A stretch of 64,000 nt of DNA, from assembly GCA_946807835.1 (NCBI GenBank), contig OX327690.1:28676501-28740500 (forward strand). Reading direction: 5' to 3'. Within the stretch, counting starts at the first letter, position 1, and each line of letters starts with the position of its first letter. The translations under genes were made by a program, and so were the position numbers. Below are positions 41,311 through 51,600 of the stretch, piece by piece. This DNA comes from Ailanthus altissimus. Lineage: Eukaryota > Streptophyta > Magnoliopsida > Sapindales > Simaroubaceae. Below the pieces are notes generated by a model that searched no databases, was not told the DNA's origin, and saw nothing but the letters and a program-made list of their open reading frames with translations.

Positions 41311-41990
41311 AACACGAATGGAGAACTAAAATGGGACTCAAAGAAGCGACAAAAGTGAAGAATTGTGCGGAGTGGCTACTAGGGCTGAGCGCTGCGGCGC
41401 CCAAATCAGAACCTTAGCGCTGCGGCACCGGGCGTGACAAAGCTTAGTGCCGCGATGCCAAGAGCTAAGCACCATGGCGCCAAAGCTGGAAAATTTTTGT
41501 TTTTGATCCAGATTTCAATTTTGGAAAGTTTAAGACTTCCAAAACAAGTGGACTCGTACTTCAATAAGGAATATGATTAGTGGGCACGAAATAAACCCTA
41601 TATAAACACTTGTAAACCTTTTAATTGAGATTAAGTATTAAGAAACACTCTAAAAGAGAGAAAGAACTAGGGTAGACATTAAGTGCTTGTGTACACTAGG
41701 GTGGAACCGTCGTTTGGGTGTTCATTGTTTGTGGTAGAGTAAGGGTATACTAAACATTCGATCATTTTGAGGGTTCTTCATTGGGTTTTCCTTATAAAAT
41801 CTCTATTGAGTTAATAAGAGAGGTTAAGATCATTGAATCTACTGTAGACGTAAGCAATTGACCGAATCACGTAAATATTGTGTTGTACTCTTTTATATTC
41901 TACTTTGAATTCTTGTTATTTTACTTGATATACAAGTTATTCTGCTGCGCATAAAGGTTAGGGTTCAAAGTTAAACTTAAAATTCTTCAT
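41100..41990 (+). mobile_element. LTR-like sequence (probable solo Ty1/copia LTR) with GC-rich minisatellite
   Basis: A promoter-like CCCTATATAAACAC lies near 41590. It is followed by a leader-like stretch, then GAATCACGTAAATATTGTG and CTGCTGCGCA near 41951, features common in plant copia LTR ends. Upstream at 41387-41481 there are four diverged units of the form AGCGCTGCGGCGCC. No internal coding region follows. Exact ends and target duplication were not determined. Confidence 0.4.
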
Positions 41991-42264
41991 TTTAACCTAA
42001 ACCTAATCATAATAGAAAAAATGATAATTCCTCCCCCAACAAAGACCAAATTAAGTACAAAATACTATTAATAGCACTTAATTAGTAAATTTATTGTTTG
42101 CTTTGAGTGTGTCTCTAAATTTTGACATTCATTACTACACCCTCCATCATTTTTGCCCAAAATTTATATATTCTCATATGTTGTAATACCCAACTTCCCG
42201 AAAATGATTCTTAACTTAATGTTGCTTCTTATAAGACAGTATTGCATGATGTACAAATTACATT

Positions 42265-43027
42265 TGTTGAAGCGGAAGCACACAAACAAACAAAAAATTC
42301 ACTCAAGCAATATAATAATGTAGAACAAGTTACTAATAAATAAATAGAGAAAGGGGTAGAAGAAGAACACACAAAGAATTACGTAGTTCGACAACTTGCC
42401 TATGTCCACGGCAGATCAAGATCACACTCTTCTCTTATTATGAATCACAAGGCACTCACAAAGTATGCCTTTTACAAGAAAGATCAGAAAGAAAATTCTT
42501 TCTCTCACTTTACGGATTTTATCTCACAAAGAACCACTAAGATCTCTTGTTTATCATAAATATTGTCAAGATCTAGTTGATCACAAAGATGTATTTACAA
42601 GCTAATTGATAGTCTTTATATAGGCTTTAGGATGACTTAGGTTTACCCTATACGTGTGGGAGTCGTATTAGGGATTCTTGGAGTAAGTGAGAGACGAAAT
42701 AAGGAAGTTTCCTTATTTCGGGATACTGTTCCCGTCTTTAGCACTGTGGCGTTGGGCTCTCGTCGCCGCAGCGCTGGTGCGCATTTGCTGAGCACTGCGG
42801 CGCAGGCGTATATTTGCTGAGGGCTGCGGCCCTGGCCTTCTGGCACCGCGGCGCTCAGGTTCTATTTTAGGTGCCGCGGCGCCCACGCCTGGTTGCCACG
42901 GCGCTTGGTGCGTCATTCTTTATTTTTTATCTCCTTTCACGTCCGTCTTCGATCCGTGCGCATCTTACGTACTTAGCTTCATCCCTAAATCATATTTCAA
43001 TAATTTTTAATCAATATTCTTATAACA
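42265..43027 (-). mobile_element. LTR-like sequence, minus orientation, with GC-rich minisatellite
   Basis: Bounded by TGTTGAAGCGG at 42265 and TTATAACA at about 43027, i.e. inverted TGTT/AACA ends. ACATT occurs immediately before the start (42260-42264) and again at 43025-43029, a possible 5-bp target duplication that makes the right edge ambiguous by three bases. On the minus strand GCCTATATAAAG (about 42612-42623) is a TATA box. The stretch near 42394-42413, whose reverse complement contains GACATAGGCAAGTTGTCGAA, is typical of plant copia LTRs. At 42738-42910 at least six GC-rich units of the GCACTGCGGCGC type occur. Confidence 0.5.
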
Positions 43028-43269
43028 TTGTTTGAAGGTTTATATACTTTCATATGGTATCAATTTTTAAAATGGCTTACTTTGCATCGAGAGAAGACCA
43101 ATGCATATTCATCTTGTTTACTATTCTTCTACGTAGGATTTTATGAAAATGTGAGGCATAAGAAGGTGGTGGCTAGCTCCTTTTGTTCTAGATTTATTTT
43201 ATGTGCTTATTGGTTGTAAGGCATTCGGAAAGATTTGGGGTTTATACTCCCTCCCTCAATTTGTAGTTA

Positions 43270-43610
43270 TGAATGATAATATGGATTTCGGGCTTTTCTT
43301 CCACCAGATTGCAAAGGAATTAAGGAAATCTGATTTGCAGTTGGCAGTTTTAATTCCTTGGTCAATTTAGAAGGAAAGGAACACAATTGTGATGGTTAGC
43401 AAGGCATAATTTGCTGAAGGAGTGTTGGCTCTGGCTGAAGTTATGTTGGAAAGTGCTCATCTACATCAGCCTACTCCTACTCTCCTTCTAAGGAGTGTGG
43501 ATGAAGCTCAATGTTGATGCAGCTGTGGATGCTCCTAAAAGAATTGTAGGCCATGGGGAGCTATTGCAAGGATTAATAGATAGGGGTGCGCTTGATGATG
43601 TTTGCTGTTA
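43270..43610 (+). pseudogene. Decayed LINE fragment, RNase H end
   Basis: Translating the plus strand with stops gives FHQIAKELRKSDLQLAVLIP followed by WSI*KERNTIV, then MKLNVDAAVDAPKRIVG. These match the 'W.IW.ERN' and 'KLNVDAA' landmarks at the RNase H end of plant non-LTR retrotransposons. At least one stop and frame changes are present and there is no reverse transcriptase upstream, so it is a dead fragment. Confidence 0.5.
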
Positions 43611-44663
43611 TTTTTTTTTTTTAAAAGTTAAAAAGCTACAAGCCACTAGTAATTAGTAAAAGACAGAAAAATAAAAACAAAACTTTCGCAAGTGTTTACC
43701 ACGATTTCCAGAAAAAAAAAAAAAGTTTAACACTTACCTCATGTTAAAAGAAAGAGAAAAAAACATAAACATTAATAAAGATGCAATAAGAGGGAATTAG
43801 TGTTTTTTCTAAGTTTTACCTTAAACTTTTAAAGTTCTTTTAGACAAGTGTTGTGTTTTAAGTATATACGGTCAAAATTTATTTTTTTAATATTTTTTTA
43901 ACAATTATCAATTCTCACTAATTATATACTAATAAGAGGTTGGATAAAAATTTAACTTAAAAAAGGATTCGAATTTAATGAGAGGTGACGTGGAGAGTAA
44001 CTTGAGTATGAAAATAATTAAGTTATAAGAAATGCATACAAATATAAAAATAAGTTTGATATATTTTCAAATTTTTATTTTTATTTTTTATTTCAATTAT
44101 TTATTACTTAATTGTTATTTAAATTTTAGATATAGTAAATGCCATTTTTTTTAATAACTTATAAATTTTAATCGATAAATGTAACAAAAAAAGGAAATTA
44201 TGCAAATGTAATACCAATATTTATTTTATATTACTATTTTAGAAATCTAATAGCCTAAACATTTTAAATTTAAGTTGGTGTAAAAATTGTAACATAAGTA
44301 CATAACATGTTATAGAACAAATTAAGATTAAATATTAATAATGGCATCTAAAATAAATAAATAAATTGAAATTGTACAGAAACGGCCCGACCCAGTTCGA
44401 TCTGGGCCGCTCATTCGAGTTGCCGGGCCTGGGCATTCCATGTCCTAAACAAATAAGGAACAATCCTGTCATTGCACAAAAGTTGGTGTATTCAAACATT
44501 AGTTCGGGTGCATTTAGGCGGCTAAATAATCCCCTATGCCTAGCCCAAAATATTTAATCCGCACACCTCACGTCGCAGCGAGTCTCCAACTCGATGAATA
44601 ACAGGCAAAAAGTAAAACGAAGCAAAAATAAAGCAGCAACAGCAGCTGAAAACGACAACAGCA
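43611..44663. other. AT-rich intergenic DNA and PFD6 promoter region
   Basis: No gene. Mostly A/T-rich to about 44370, then more balanced sequence (44380-44660) that should contain the prefoldin promoter and leader. No clear TATA box was identified. Confidence 0.5.
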
Positions 44664-46456
44664 ATGGGATCGTCCGCAGCTCTTCGAGAGCTCCAGCGCG
44701 AGCTTGAAAACAAAGCCAACGATCTCAGCAAACTCCAAAAAGGCAAGACCATTTGTATATCATATCATACTCCTTGCTGTATTTATTTTTTTTTTTAATA
44801 ATTCGAATTAAAACCCTAACATCGTTTTGTAGTGTATCAGATATGGCTAAAAATCACCAAGTCAGGAAGAAATACACTATTCAGCTTGGTGAAAACGAGC
44901 TCGTGCTTAAGGTCAATTTTTTTTATATTATTTCCCCGTCATATATTCATATATATATATATATATATATGGGTGTTGTGGTTGTTGTAATTTGATGTTT
45001 GCTATTGGTTTTTTTATAAAAAAAATTGCTCTGTGTGTTTTTAGGAGTTGGGATTGTTAAATGAAGGAGCAAATGTGTACAAATTGATTGGTCCAGTGCT
45101 AGTGAAGCAAGACTTGGCGGAGGCTAATGCCAACGTGCGCAAGAGAATTGAATACATCTCTGCTGAATTGTATGTACTTGTTACTTGATTCTTTGCTACA
45201 TGTGTTGCTTTTTCTTCTATCGTGGAAACTTAGATTTGTGGAAGAATGAATTACCACGAATTAAGTTATAATATACTAATATACTGTGCTCTTTGTTGAA
45301 TTCTTTTTTATTGATTTCTCAACATGTAGATTATGGGTTTGATTGATTTTCTAGTTTAGATTTTTTTTCTTTGGTTTAGAATTAGTTATATATTTGATGA
45401 TATGTGCTCTGTGCTCTTGAGTGCTTTTCTGCCAGGATCTGTTATCTGTATGGTTTTGGTGGATGTTCTTACTGCAATTTAGATTTCGGTTTTGGTCCAA
45501 AAACCACTAGCATTATGTTCCACAGTTTCATGTATAATCATATATCCTCCTCTTTGTGATATTGTTGGTTTTATTGTTATTGTTGTGACATATCCTTGAC
45601 CTTTAAACTGTGGTTCTGCCTCTGCTTCATAGGAAGCGGCTTGATGCTACTCTTCAAGATTTGGAAGAAAAGCAAAATAGCAAAAAAGAGGCGGTAAGTT
45701 TCCTTCCATCTCTTTCTTTTTCTTTGTACTCTTTAATTGAACTTTTCAGTATTGCCTCTGCTATTTATATAGTTAATTATTTGGAGTTCTTTATAATGAA
45801 TATTAACTGCTATTTTATAGTTACTGCCAACATTAGGAAAATTTTAATAGGATTTTATTAAGGCGATCACTTGTGAGGGGTTTCATTAGAGAATCGTTGA
45901 GGTCAACTAGTAGTGTATGTTTATTTTCCTGTCTCCTGTCATCTTACTTTGTATGGAGAATATTCATCAGAAAATGGTATAGAGGCAATGTTTTAAAATT
46001 CATGCTGAGAAGTTTTGTTAATTGCCTCTTTCCTGCAGAAGAAAGTGCCATTATGCAGTTCTTATCATGTTAGTCTTTGGTGCATGCATTGTCCTCAAAA
46101 GAATATGCTGGTTAATAGCATTGTCCTCCAAGAATATGCTTGTAATATAGCATTTGTTTCATGCATCTCTAGCAAGTTCAAGGATAATAGGTTAATTGAT
46201 GCTAGGGCTGATTCATCAATTTTTTTTTGGAACAATCAAATTCAGAGAATACCTGTCTCTTGGGTTGTGGTTGTTGTGTCTAATAGTCCTTAAATTTATC
46301 TGTAATACTGCAATGTTGCTTCATAAGTTTGTGTTTGTTGCCCTCTGAATCATATTTTTAAATGTCAATAATTGCTTCGATTGTGGTGTTGTCTTTCAGA
46401 TATTTAAAGTACAACAGAGGATTCAATCGCATCAGGCCGGAAAAGCCATGGCATAG
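44664..46456 (+). CDS. PFD6: Prefoldin subunit 6 (beta-type)
   Basis: A beta-type subunit of the hexameric prefoldin chaperone that hands unfolded actin and tubulin to the CCT chaperonin in the cytosol. Five exons on the plus strand: 44664-44742, 44841-44911, 45045-45169, 45633-45693 and 46400-46456, giving 130 aa, the usual size. The sequence follows the family throughout: LRELQRELENKANDLSKLQK, KYTIQLGENELVLKELGLLN, VYKLIGPVLVKQDLAEANAN and RIEYISAELKRLDATLQDLE. The two long helices form a coiled coil around a short beta hairpin. The first intron uses a GC donor (AAG|GCAAGA). A downstream GT would keep frame but insert four extra residues into a conserved helix. The second intron contains an AT microsatellite (about 44948-44971). 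Confidence 0.96.
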
Positions 46457-47395
46457 AGTTTTCACTTTGTCAGCAGTTCTATCTGTGTCTCATATTTGAG
46501 ATTTTGTTGTAGTTTCTTGTTATTTGAAGCTATAGTGTGTGACACAGGCGATTACCATAGCCATCTTAGTTAATGTGGGTTGTTAAATTGTTGATGAAAA
46601 TCATTGTCCATCAGGGACTTAGGTTTGCCAAAGTTTCAATGAAATGCATATGTTTGCTTAGCTTTGAACGATAAATCAGTTGATAAACTTTTTCCAAGAT
46701 ATGAAGCTACTTTTGTTCGTATTTTACCGTGGAATGTGAGTCCCCACCTGTTGCAAACGGTAGTGCCTTTGGATTGTGATTGATTGGTTTTTTGCACCAA
46801 GGCCCTGTACGCCATTAAGGAGACGCACAATTTGCTCTTTGTAGCGGGCTATGTTGATGTTTTCCTAGTTGTCTGACGCTGCGAACACAACGTTAAAGTT
46901 CTGGGCATTTCCTCACGTTTAACTTCCGAAAGTAGAAGATTTGGCCTCGACAATTGCAATGGTGTTCAATATTCACAGATTGTAACCTCTTCTAATCTTC
47001 TAATTACTTTTTATCCCGACAACCCATTTGGTTTCAGATGTAGCATTAGCGCAATTCTAAATTATCGGTTCTCGCATGTGCTTATGGAAAATGCTTGAGA
47101 ATTACAACCGTGAGCCCTTGAAATCATAAAAGTAGATTAGAAGTTGGCTTCCATACCTTGGGAAATCAATTTCCATTACTCTCTAATACACAATAGTTTG
47201 CCCTTTACTGTATGCCACATTTATGATTTGTTATCTACCTGGTGCTGCAAGCAAAATGTAGTAGTCAAACTTCGAGACACTTCAAGATTCACCTTTCAAA
47301 AGTTCGAGATTCGGCCGTCAACAATAATCAATATTCGCCAGGGTCATTTTTCATATGCCTGGCAGTAAGCACACTTTTTGTAACCTATTGTCTGA
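46457..47395. other. Downstream flank of PFD6, no gene seen
   Basis: The first few hundred bases are probably the PFD6 3' UTR. The remainder has moderate GC and short open frames but no recognisable protein. It ends at the CTGA that borders the LTR element. Confidence 0.5.
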
Positions 47396-47926
47396 TGTCA
47401 CGCCCCAAATATTTTTAAGCAATTACTTGAGTATTTGGTGCGCAACAGGATCATTAAAGGAGGACCTAGTCCATTTTGGGTTAAATGGGTTAGAGCTTCT
47501 AGAAGGCCCAATAGATTTGAGTTAATGCCACATGGGTGTGGTAGGTGGGGGAGTTTTCTAGAAAAGGCATATTCCTTTGAATATACTTTTAGTAGTTGGC
47601 ATCTTTTGGAATATTCTTTAGCATATTCTCCTCTTTAGATGTGTACCATTGGATTAGAGTTAATCCTAACCGTCCATTGTATATAACTTTAGCTATAAAT
47701 AGGTGAAGTTCTCATTTGAGAAACAATCCTCCAAATTGTAAAAATACTCTTAGCTTGTAAGTGTATAGCTTTGTAATCTCTCTTTAGTAATAAAATACGA
47801 GAGCATTCTCTCAAACACTTGGTGTGCTTCTTCTTCATCTCTTTCTTTGGTTAATTGGGGTTTTGTAGGCTGCTTAGCACTAGCAAGTGTCTAAGGCCGC
47901 ACGGTTTCGAGAAATCGGGTCGTGAC
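47396..47926 (+). repeat. 5' LTR (531 bp)
   Basis: Runs from TGTCACGCCCC to GGGTCGTGACA with a TATA box CTATAAATAG at about 47693. A hand alignment to the 3' LTR gives roughly 27 substitutions, nearly all transitions, so about 5 percent divergence. Confidence 0.92.
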
Positions 47927-47928
47927 AA

Positions 47929-47940
47929 GTGGTATCAGAG
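47929..47940 (+). other. Primer binding site (initiator tRNA-Met)
   Basis: TGGTATCAGAGC begins two bases after the 5' LTR. It is the standard complement to the 3' end of plant initiator methionine tRNA used by most LTR retrotransposons. Confidence 0.92.
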
Positions 47941-47954
47941 CGGGTTCAAAGAAG

Positions 47955-49250
47955 ATGGTGAAGGGAGTTGCTGGAACATCGGGGATTACTGAAGGGAAGG
48001 GTAGAGACCCCAAAGCTAGGAGACATGGGAGTATTTCGCCAAAAAAGTTCGTTGATCCGAACCATGATCTTGGGGACATGGTTATGAGGCTCGGTGGTGC
48101 TGTGAGCAAGGCAACAGATCGCCTTGGAGAGTTGGAGGAGCAAGTCCAGAATGTCGAGGTAGGCCTCGATACTCAAGGGGATGAGCTACGCTCCCTCATC
48201 GAAAGCTCCATTGACGAGCATGCTGACAAGCAAAGGGACTGGATCAAGGCTTTTCAGGAGAAGGTCTACAACACCATGGACAAAGTTCAAGCCCAAGTAG
48301 AAGAGCTACGAAAGGGGTTTGAAGGTGTCAAGGAGGATGTGGTGTTGTGCAAGCGAGCGGTCGCTAACGGCGTAGCTACTCAAACTGCAGTGGCTGCACC
48401 AAGGGTCGAGGCCCCTAAACCGAAGGAGTTTAGCGGCAGACGGGATGCCAAGAAGCTTGACAACTTCTTTTGGCAAATGGAGAGGTATTTCGGCGCTATG
48501 GGCGTGCGGGACGAACACAAGGTAAGTACCGCAACTTTATACCTTTTCGATCATGCAATTCTGTGGTGGCGTAGGAAAAGCGAGGAGATTCGCAAGGGTA
48601 CCTGCACCATAGACACATGGGAAGAATTGCAACGGGAGTTAAAACGCCAATTCTATCCAGAGAATGTGGCGCATGACGCTCGCAAGCGGTTGAAGGAGTT
48701 GAAACAAACGAAGTCCATTGGGGAGTACGTAGAGGAGTACTCTTTGTTGATGCTGCAAATCCGCAACATGACCGAGGAGGACTGGTTGTTCAATTTCCTG
48801 GACGGGTTACAATCCTGGGCAGCCAATGAGTTGAAGCGGCGTGGAGTGCAGAATATATCCGACGCCCTTACAATGGCGGAGACGCTCATGGATTACCGCA
48901 AGGGGGATTCGGGAAAGTCCAGAAATTCTAAACCCAATCACAGCAAGGGTGGGGAAGCCAAGGAGTTTCAGCCTCCGGAGAGCAAGGAGGAGAAAGGCAA
49001 ACCGCCCAAGTGGAAGGAACAGAAACGCAACGGCCATAGAGGTAATGGTCCGAAGTCTAACTGTTTTCTCTGCGATGGGGATCATTGGGTGAAGGACTGT
49101 CCGAAAAAGAAGGCTTTCAATGCAATGTATGAGGCACAAGAGGAGGGCGGACAGAGCCGTATGGGTTGTATGCAGCTGGTCAATTCCCTCAAAGCCAAGC
49201 GGCGTGCCGATGCGCCAATGGGGACGGCGCTCATGTACATTGAAGCCTAA
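47955..49250 (+). CDS. gag: Retrotransposon Gag protein
   Basis: Capsid/nucleocapsid protein of the LTR element, 431 aa from the first ATG after the PBS. The N-terminal part is charged with a predicted coiled coil (about 50-130). The retrotransposon gag domain follows (about 165-290), with WWRRKSEEIRKGTCTIDTWE and KRQFYPENVAHDARKRLKEL. A Lys/Arg-rich linker leads to one zinc knuckle, CFLCDGDHWVKDC (370-382), of the CX2CX3HX4C form. The frame ends in TAA at 49248-49250, but the same frame continues into the protease. That suggests a nonsense change or, less likely, programmed readthrough. Base composition is much less AT-rich than the surrounding DNA. Confidence 0.92.
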   Translation: MVKGVAGTSGITEGKGRDPKARRHGSISPKKFVDPNHDLGDMVMRLGGAVSKATDRLGELEEQVQNVEVGLDTQGDELRSLIESSIDEHADKQRDWIKAFQEKVYNTMDKVQAQVEELRKGFEGVKEDVVLCKRAVANGVATQTAVAAPRVEAPKPKEFSGRRDAKKLDNFFWQMERYFGAMGVRDEHKVSTATLYLFDHAILWWRRKSEEIRKGTCTIDTWEELQRELKRQFYPENVAHDARKRLKELKQTKSIGEYVEEYSLLMLQIRNMTEEDWLFNFLDGLQSWAANELKRRGVQNISDALTMAETLMDYRKGDSGKSRNSKPNHSKGGEAKEFQPPESKEEKGKPPKWKEQKRNGHRGNGPKSNCFLCDGDHWVKDCPKKKAFNAMYEAQEEGGQSRMGCMQLVNSLKAKRRADAPMGTALMYIEA

Positions 49251-50051
49251 GTCAATTGCATCAAGACTCAAGTGTTAGTTGATACGGGGGCTACGCACAA
49301 CTTCATTAGGCGTGCGGAAGCGGAACGCTTGGGCCTTTATGTAGAAAAGGGAGAGGGATACCTCAAGTCCGTGAATGCAAGAGCCAAGCCGCTAGATGAG
49401 GTGGTTCGTGGAGCTGAAATTCACATTGGCAAATGGCACGGTGAGGTAAATTTCTCAGTAGCACCTCTCGATGATTTTGATGTGGTGCTAGGTATGGAGT
49501 TCTTACGGCAGTACAATGTGGTGTTACTTCCTCAACACAACTATATGTGTATTTTGGAAGGAGGGCCTCGAATGATACCGACGGTAGACATGCCCAAGGG
49601 TGGGCGATCCAAGCCAAACGCCAAGGTCCTTTCCGCAATGCAACTAAGGGTAGATGCTAGGCGCAAAGGAGGGTTACATTCAGCCTCAACAACGGGGGTG
49701 GATGATGCGGCAAATGGGGGCAAGGATGAATTACTGAAGGTTGTTGCAGAAGTGCTCGGGGAGCACAATGGGGTCAAGCCTACTGCCATACCGGAAGAAC
49801 CGCCTTCAAGAGATGTAATTGAGGGCAAGTTGGAGCTTGAGATTATGCTTCCAACTATGGGGTTGACGCCTTTATTGGAGATGGGAGAGCTGCAGGGGCA
49901 GCTTGAGGAGTTGTTGGATGCGGGTGTCATCCAAAAGTCCAAGGTGTCACATGATGTGCAGTTTCAGCACAAGGAGTGGGTCGAAGACAAGCAGCGGCGT
50001 GTCAAGCATAGTGCGAGGGACTTGGTGATGGAGATGATACTTCCACCATAA
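49251..50051 (+). pseudogene. Retrotransposon protease and deleted pol remnant
   Basis: In frame with gag after its stop. It begins with the aspartic protease (LVDTGATHNFIRR with the DTG triad, then DFDVVLGMEFLRQYNVVLLP). The spacer that normally precedes reverse transcriptase follows (ELQGQLEELLDAGVIQKSK). At about 49945 the sequence jumps to HKEWVEDKQRRVKHSARDL, which matches the region near the integrase C-terminus. About 3 kb coding for reverse transcriptase, RNase H and the integrase core must therefore be deleted. The frame stops at 50049-50051. Confidence 0.8.
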
Positions 50052-50455
50052 TGCAAGTCAGCACACCCACTTCACAAGGGCCTTGATCGTAGGGACGAGG
50101 GGCCAAGGTTGATTGCCAAGAGAGTTGGCAATGTCTCACATAAGGTGGGGATACCTTCGAGACAGCGGTAGTGGCGACATCAGGTGCATTCCGTAAGCTG
50201 TTGGAAGCAGTATCGTGGAGGTACGGGAGATGCAGAATTTGAGCCACACAACCGGGAACCTTTAGGGATTTCCACACGCCATGACAAAGGGGAGCAACTT
50301 AGGACGAGTCTTGAGTACCTTGTCGAGTGGAAAGGGTTGCCGGATGGGAGAACACGTTTGGGACACGAGAGCGCACAGCCAGAGTTTGCAGAATGGGGTG
50401 TGCAAGTTCCAGCGAAGACGCGACGAGGGCGTCGCGTGAATTTGGTGGGGGAAAA
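50052..50455 (+). pseudogene. Integrase C-terminal and chromodomain remnant, with polypurine tract
   Basis: The same frame continues with HKGLDRRDEGPRLIAKRVGN, recognisable as the GPY/F-type module at the end of chromoviral integrases. It is cut by a stop at 50169-50171. Farther on, LEYLVEWKGLPDG (about 50310-50345) is the core of a chromodomain. The stretch just before 50456 is the purine-rich tract GGTGGGGGAAAA that primes plus-strand synthesis. Confidence 0.75.
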
Positions 50456-51046
50456 TGTCACGCCCCAAATATTCTCAAGCAATTACTCGAGTATTTGGCG
50501 CGCAACAGGACCACCAAGGGAGGACCTAGTCCATTTTGGGTTAAATGGGCTAGAGCTTCTAGAAGGCCCAATGAATTTGGGTTAATGCCACATGGGTGTG
50601 GTAGGTGGGAGAGTTTTCTAGAAAAGGCATATTCCTTTGAATATACTTTTGGTAGTTGGCATCTTTTGGAATATTCCTTAGCATATTCTCCTCTTTAGAT
50701 GTGAACCATTGGATTAGAGTTAATCCTAGCCGTCCATTGTATATAGCTTTAGCTATAAATAGGTGGAGTTCTCATTTGAGAAACAATCCTCCAAATTGTA
50801 GAAATACTCTTAGCTTGTAAGGTGGAGTTCTCATTTGAGAAACAATCCTCCAAATTGTAGAAATACTCTTAGCTTGTAAGTGTATAGCTTTGTAATCTCT
50901 CTTTAGTAATAAAATACGAGAGCATTCTCTCAAACACTTGGTGTGCTTCTTCTTCATCTCTTTCTTTGGTTAATTGGGGTTTTGTAGGCTGCTTAGCAGT
51001 AACAAGTGTCTAAGGCCACACGATTTTGAGAAATCAGGTCGTGACA
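50456..51046 (+). repeat. 3' LTR (591 bp) with internal 59-bp tandem duplication
   Basis: Homologous to the 5' LTR along its length. It is about 60 bp longer because GGTGGAGTTCTCATTTGAGA and the following bases to CTTGTAA are present twice (50762-50820 and 50821-50879). The two duplicate copies look identical, so the duplication is younger than the split of the two LTRs. Confidence 0.92.
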
Positions 51047-51330
51047 CTGAGTTAGCCTAACCAACTACAAAATGTTTCAGATCCAGAAAGTGAAAGCTAA
51101 CACACTGTTTATTGAGCTGGCGTGTTGATGCTATCAATACAAAAATTGAAACTCACAGGAAATTATCATGTTTGTGTTAGTTACTTTTCCTCTTGATTTC
51201 GGCAGGCCAAAAGACTTTGACCCATCAAATTCAAAAGATTTCGGTTTATACGGTCTAAAAGATCTTTGTTCATAAAGGTTCAAAAAAACATTGGCCTAAA
51301 AATGTTCTCAAGTCACGAGCATTCTCTTCT

Positions 51331-51600
51331 AACTAGTTAAAATATTAGTTATAACTCAATTATCTTGTTCGGTTATACTCTCAAAGAGAAAAGACAATTT
51401 ATACCATTCAAATTAATCAGAACATTGGTCGTAACTCGATTATCCTATTCGATCATATTTTAAAAAGGAGATTTATATTCTCATCGAACTAGTTAGAACA
51501 TTAATTACAATTTGACTACCTTATTCAATTAGACTTACAATTCATAGAGCTGATTATAATATTGATCGTAATTTGAGTACTCTGTCTAGTCAAACTCTAG
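51331..51600. repeat. Four-copy degenerate tandem repeat, 60-80 bp spacing
   Basis: Related units start near 51331, 51411, 51486 and 51547. Each has the pattern AACTAGTTAGAACATTAGTC, then GTAACTCGATTATC and TATTCGATCATA, all heavily diverged. Confidence 0.6.

Larger units (their letters stand above)
47396..51046 (+). mobile_element. Internally deleted Ty3/gypsy chromovirus, 3.65 kb, with both LTRs
   Basis: The complete unit reads LTR - PBS - gag - protease - joined pre-RT spacer and integrase C-terminal region - chromodomain remnant - PPT - LTR. The LTRs begin TGTCACG and end CGTGACA. CTGA occurs on both sides (47392-47395 and 51047-51050), a 4-bp match to the expected 5-bp target duplication. 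Reverse transcriptase, RNase H and the integrase core are missing, so the element cannot move without help. Three in-frame stops (49248, 50049, 50169) break the former single gag-pol frame. Confidence 0.92.

Noticed and set aside
44743..44770. Alternative GT donor for PFD6 intron 1
   Set aside because: It keeps frame but inserts Gly-Lys-Thr-Ile and changes the conserved KLQKDMAKNH helix; the GC donor restores the family sequence exactly.
48807..49271. A 154-residue antisense open frame within gag
   Set aside because: It is the shadow of the Gag coding frame on the opposite strand.
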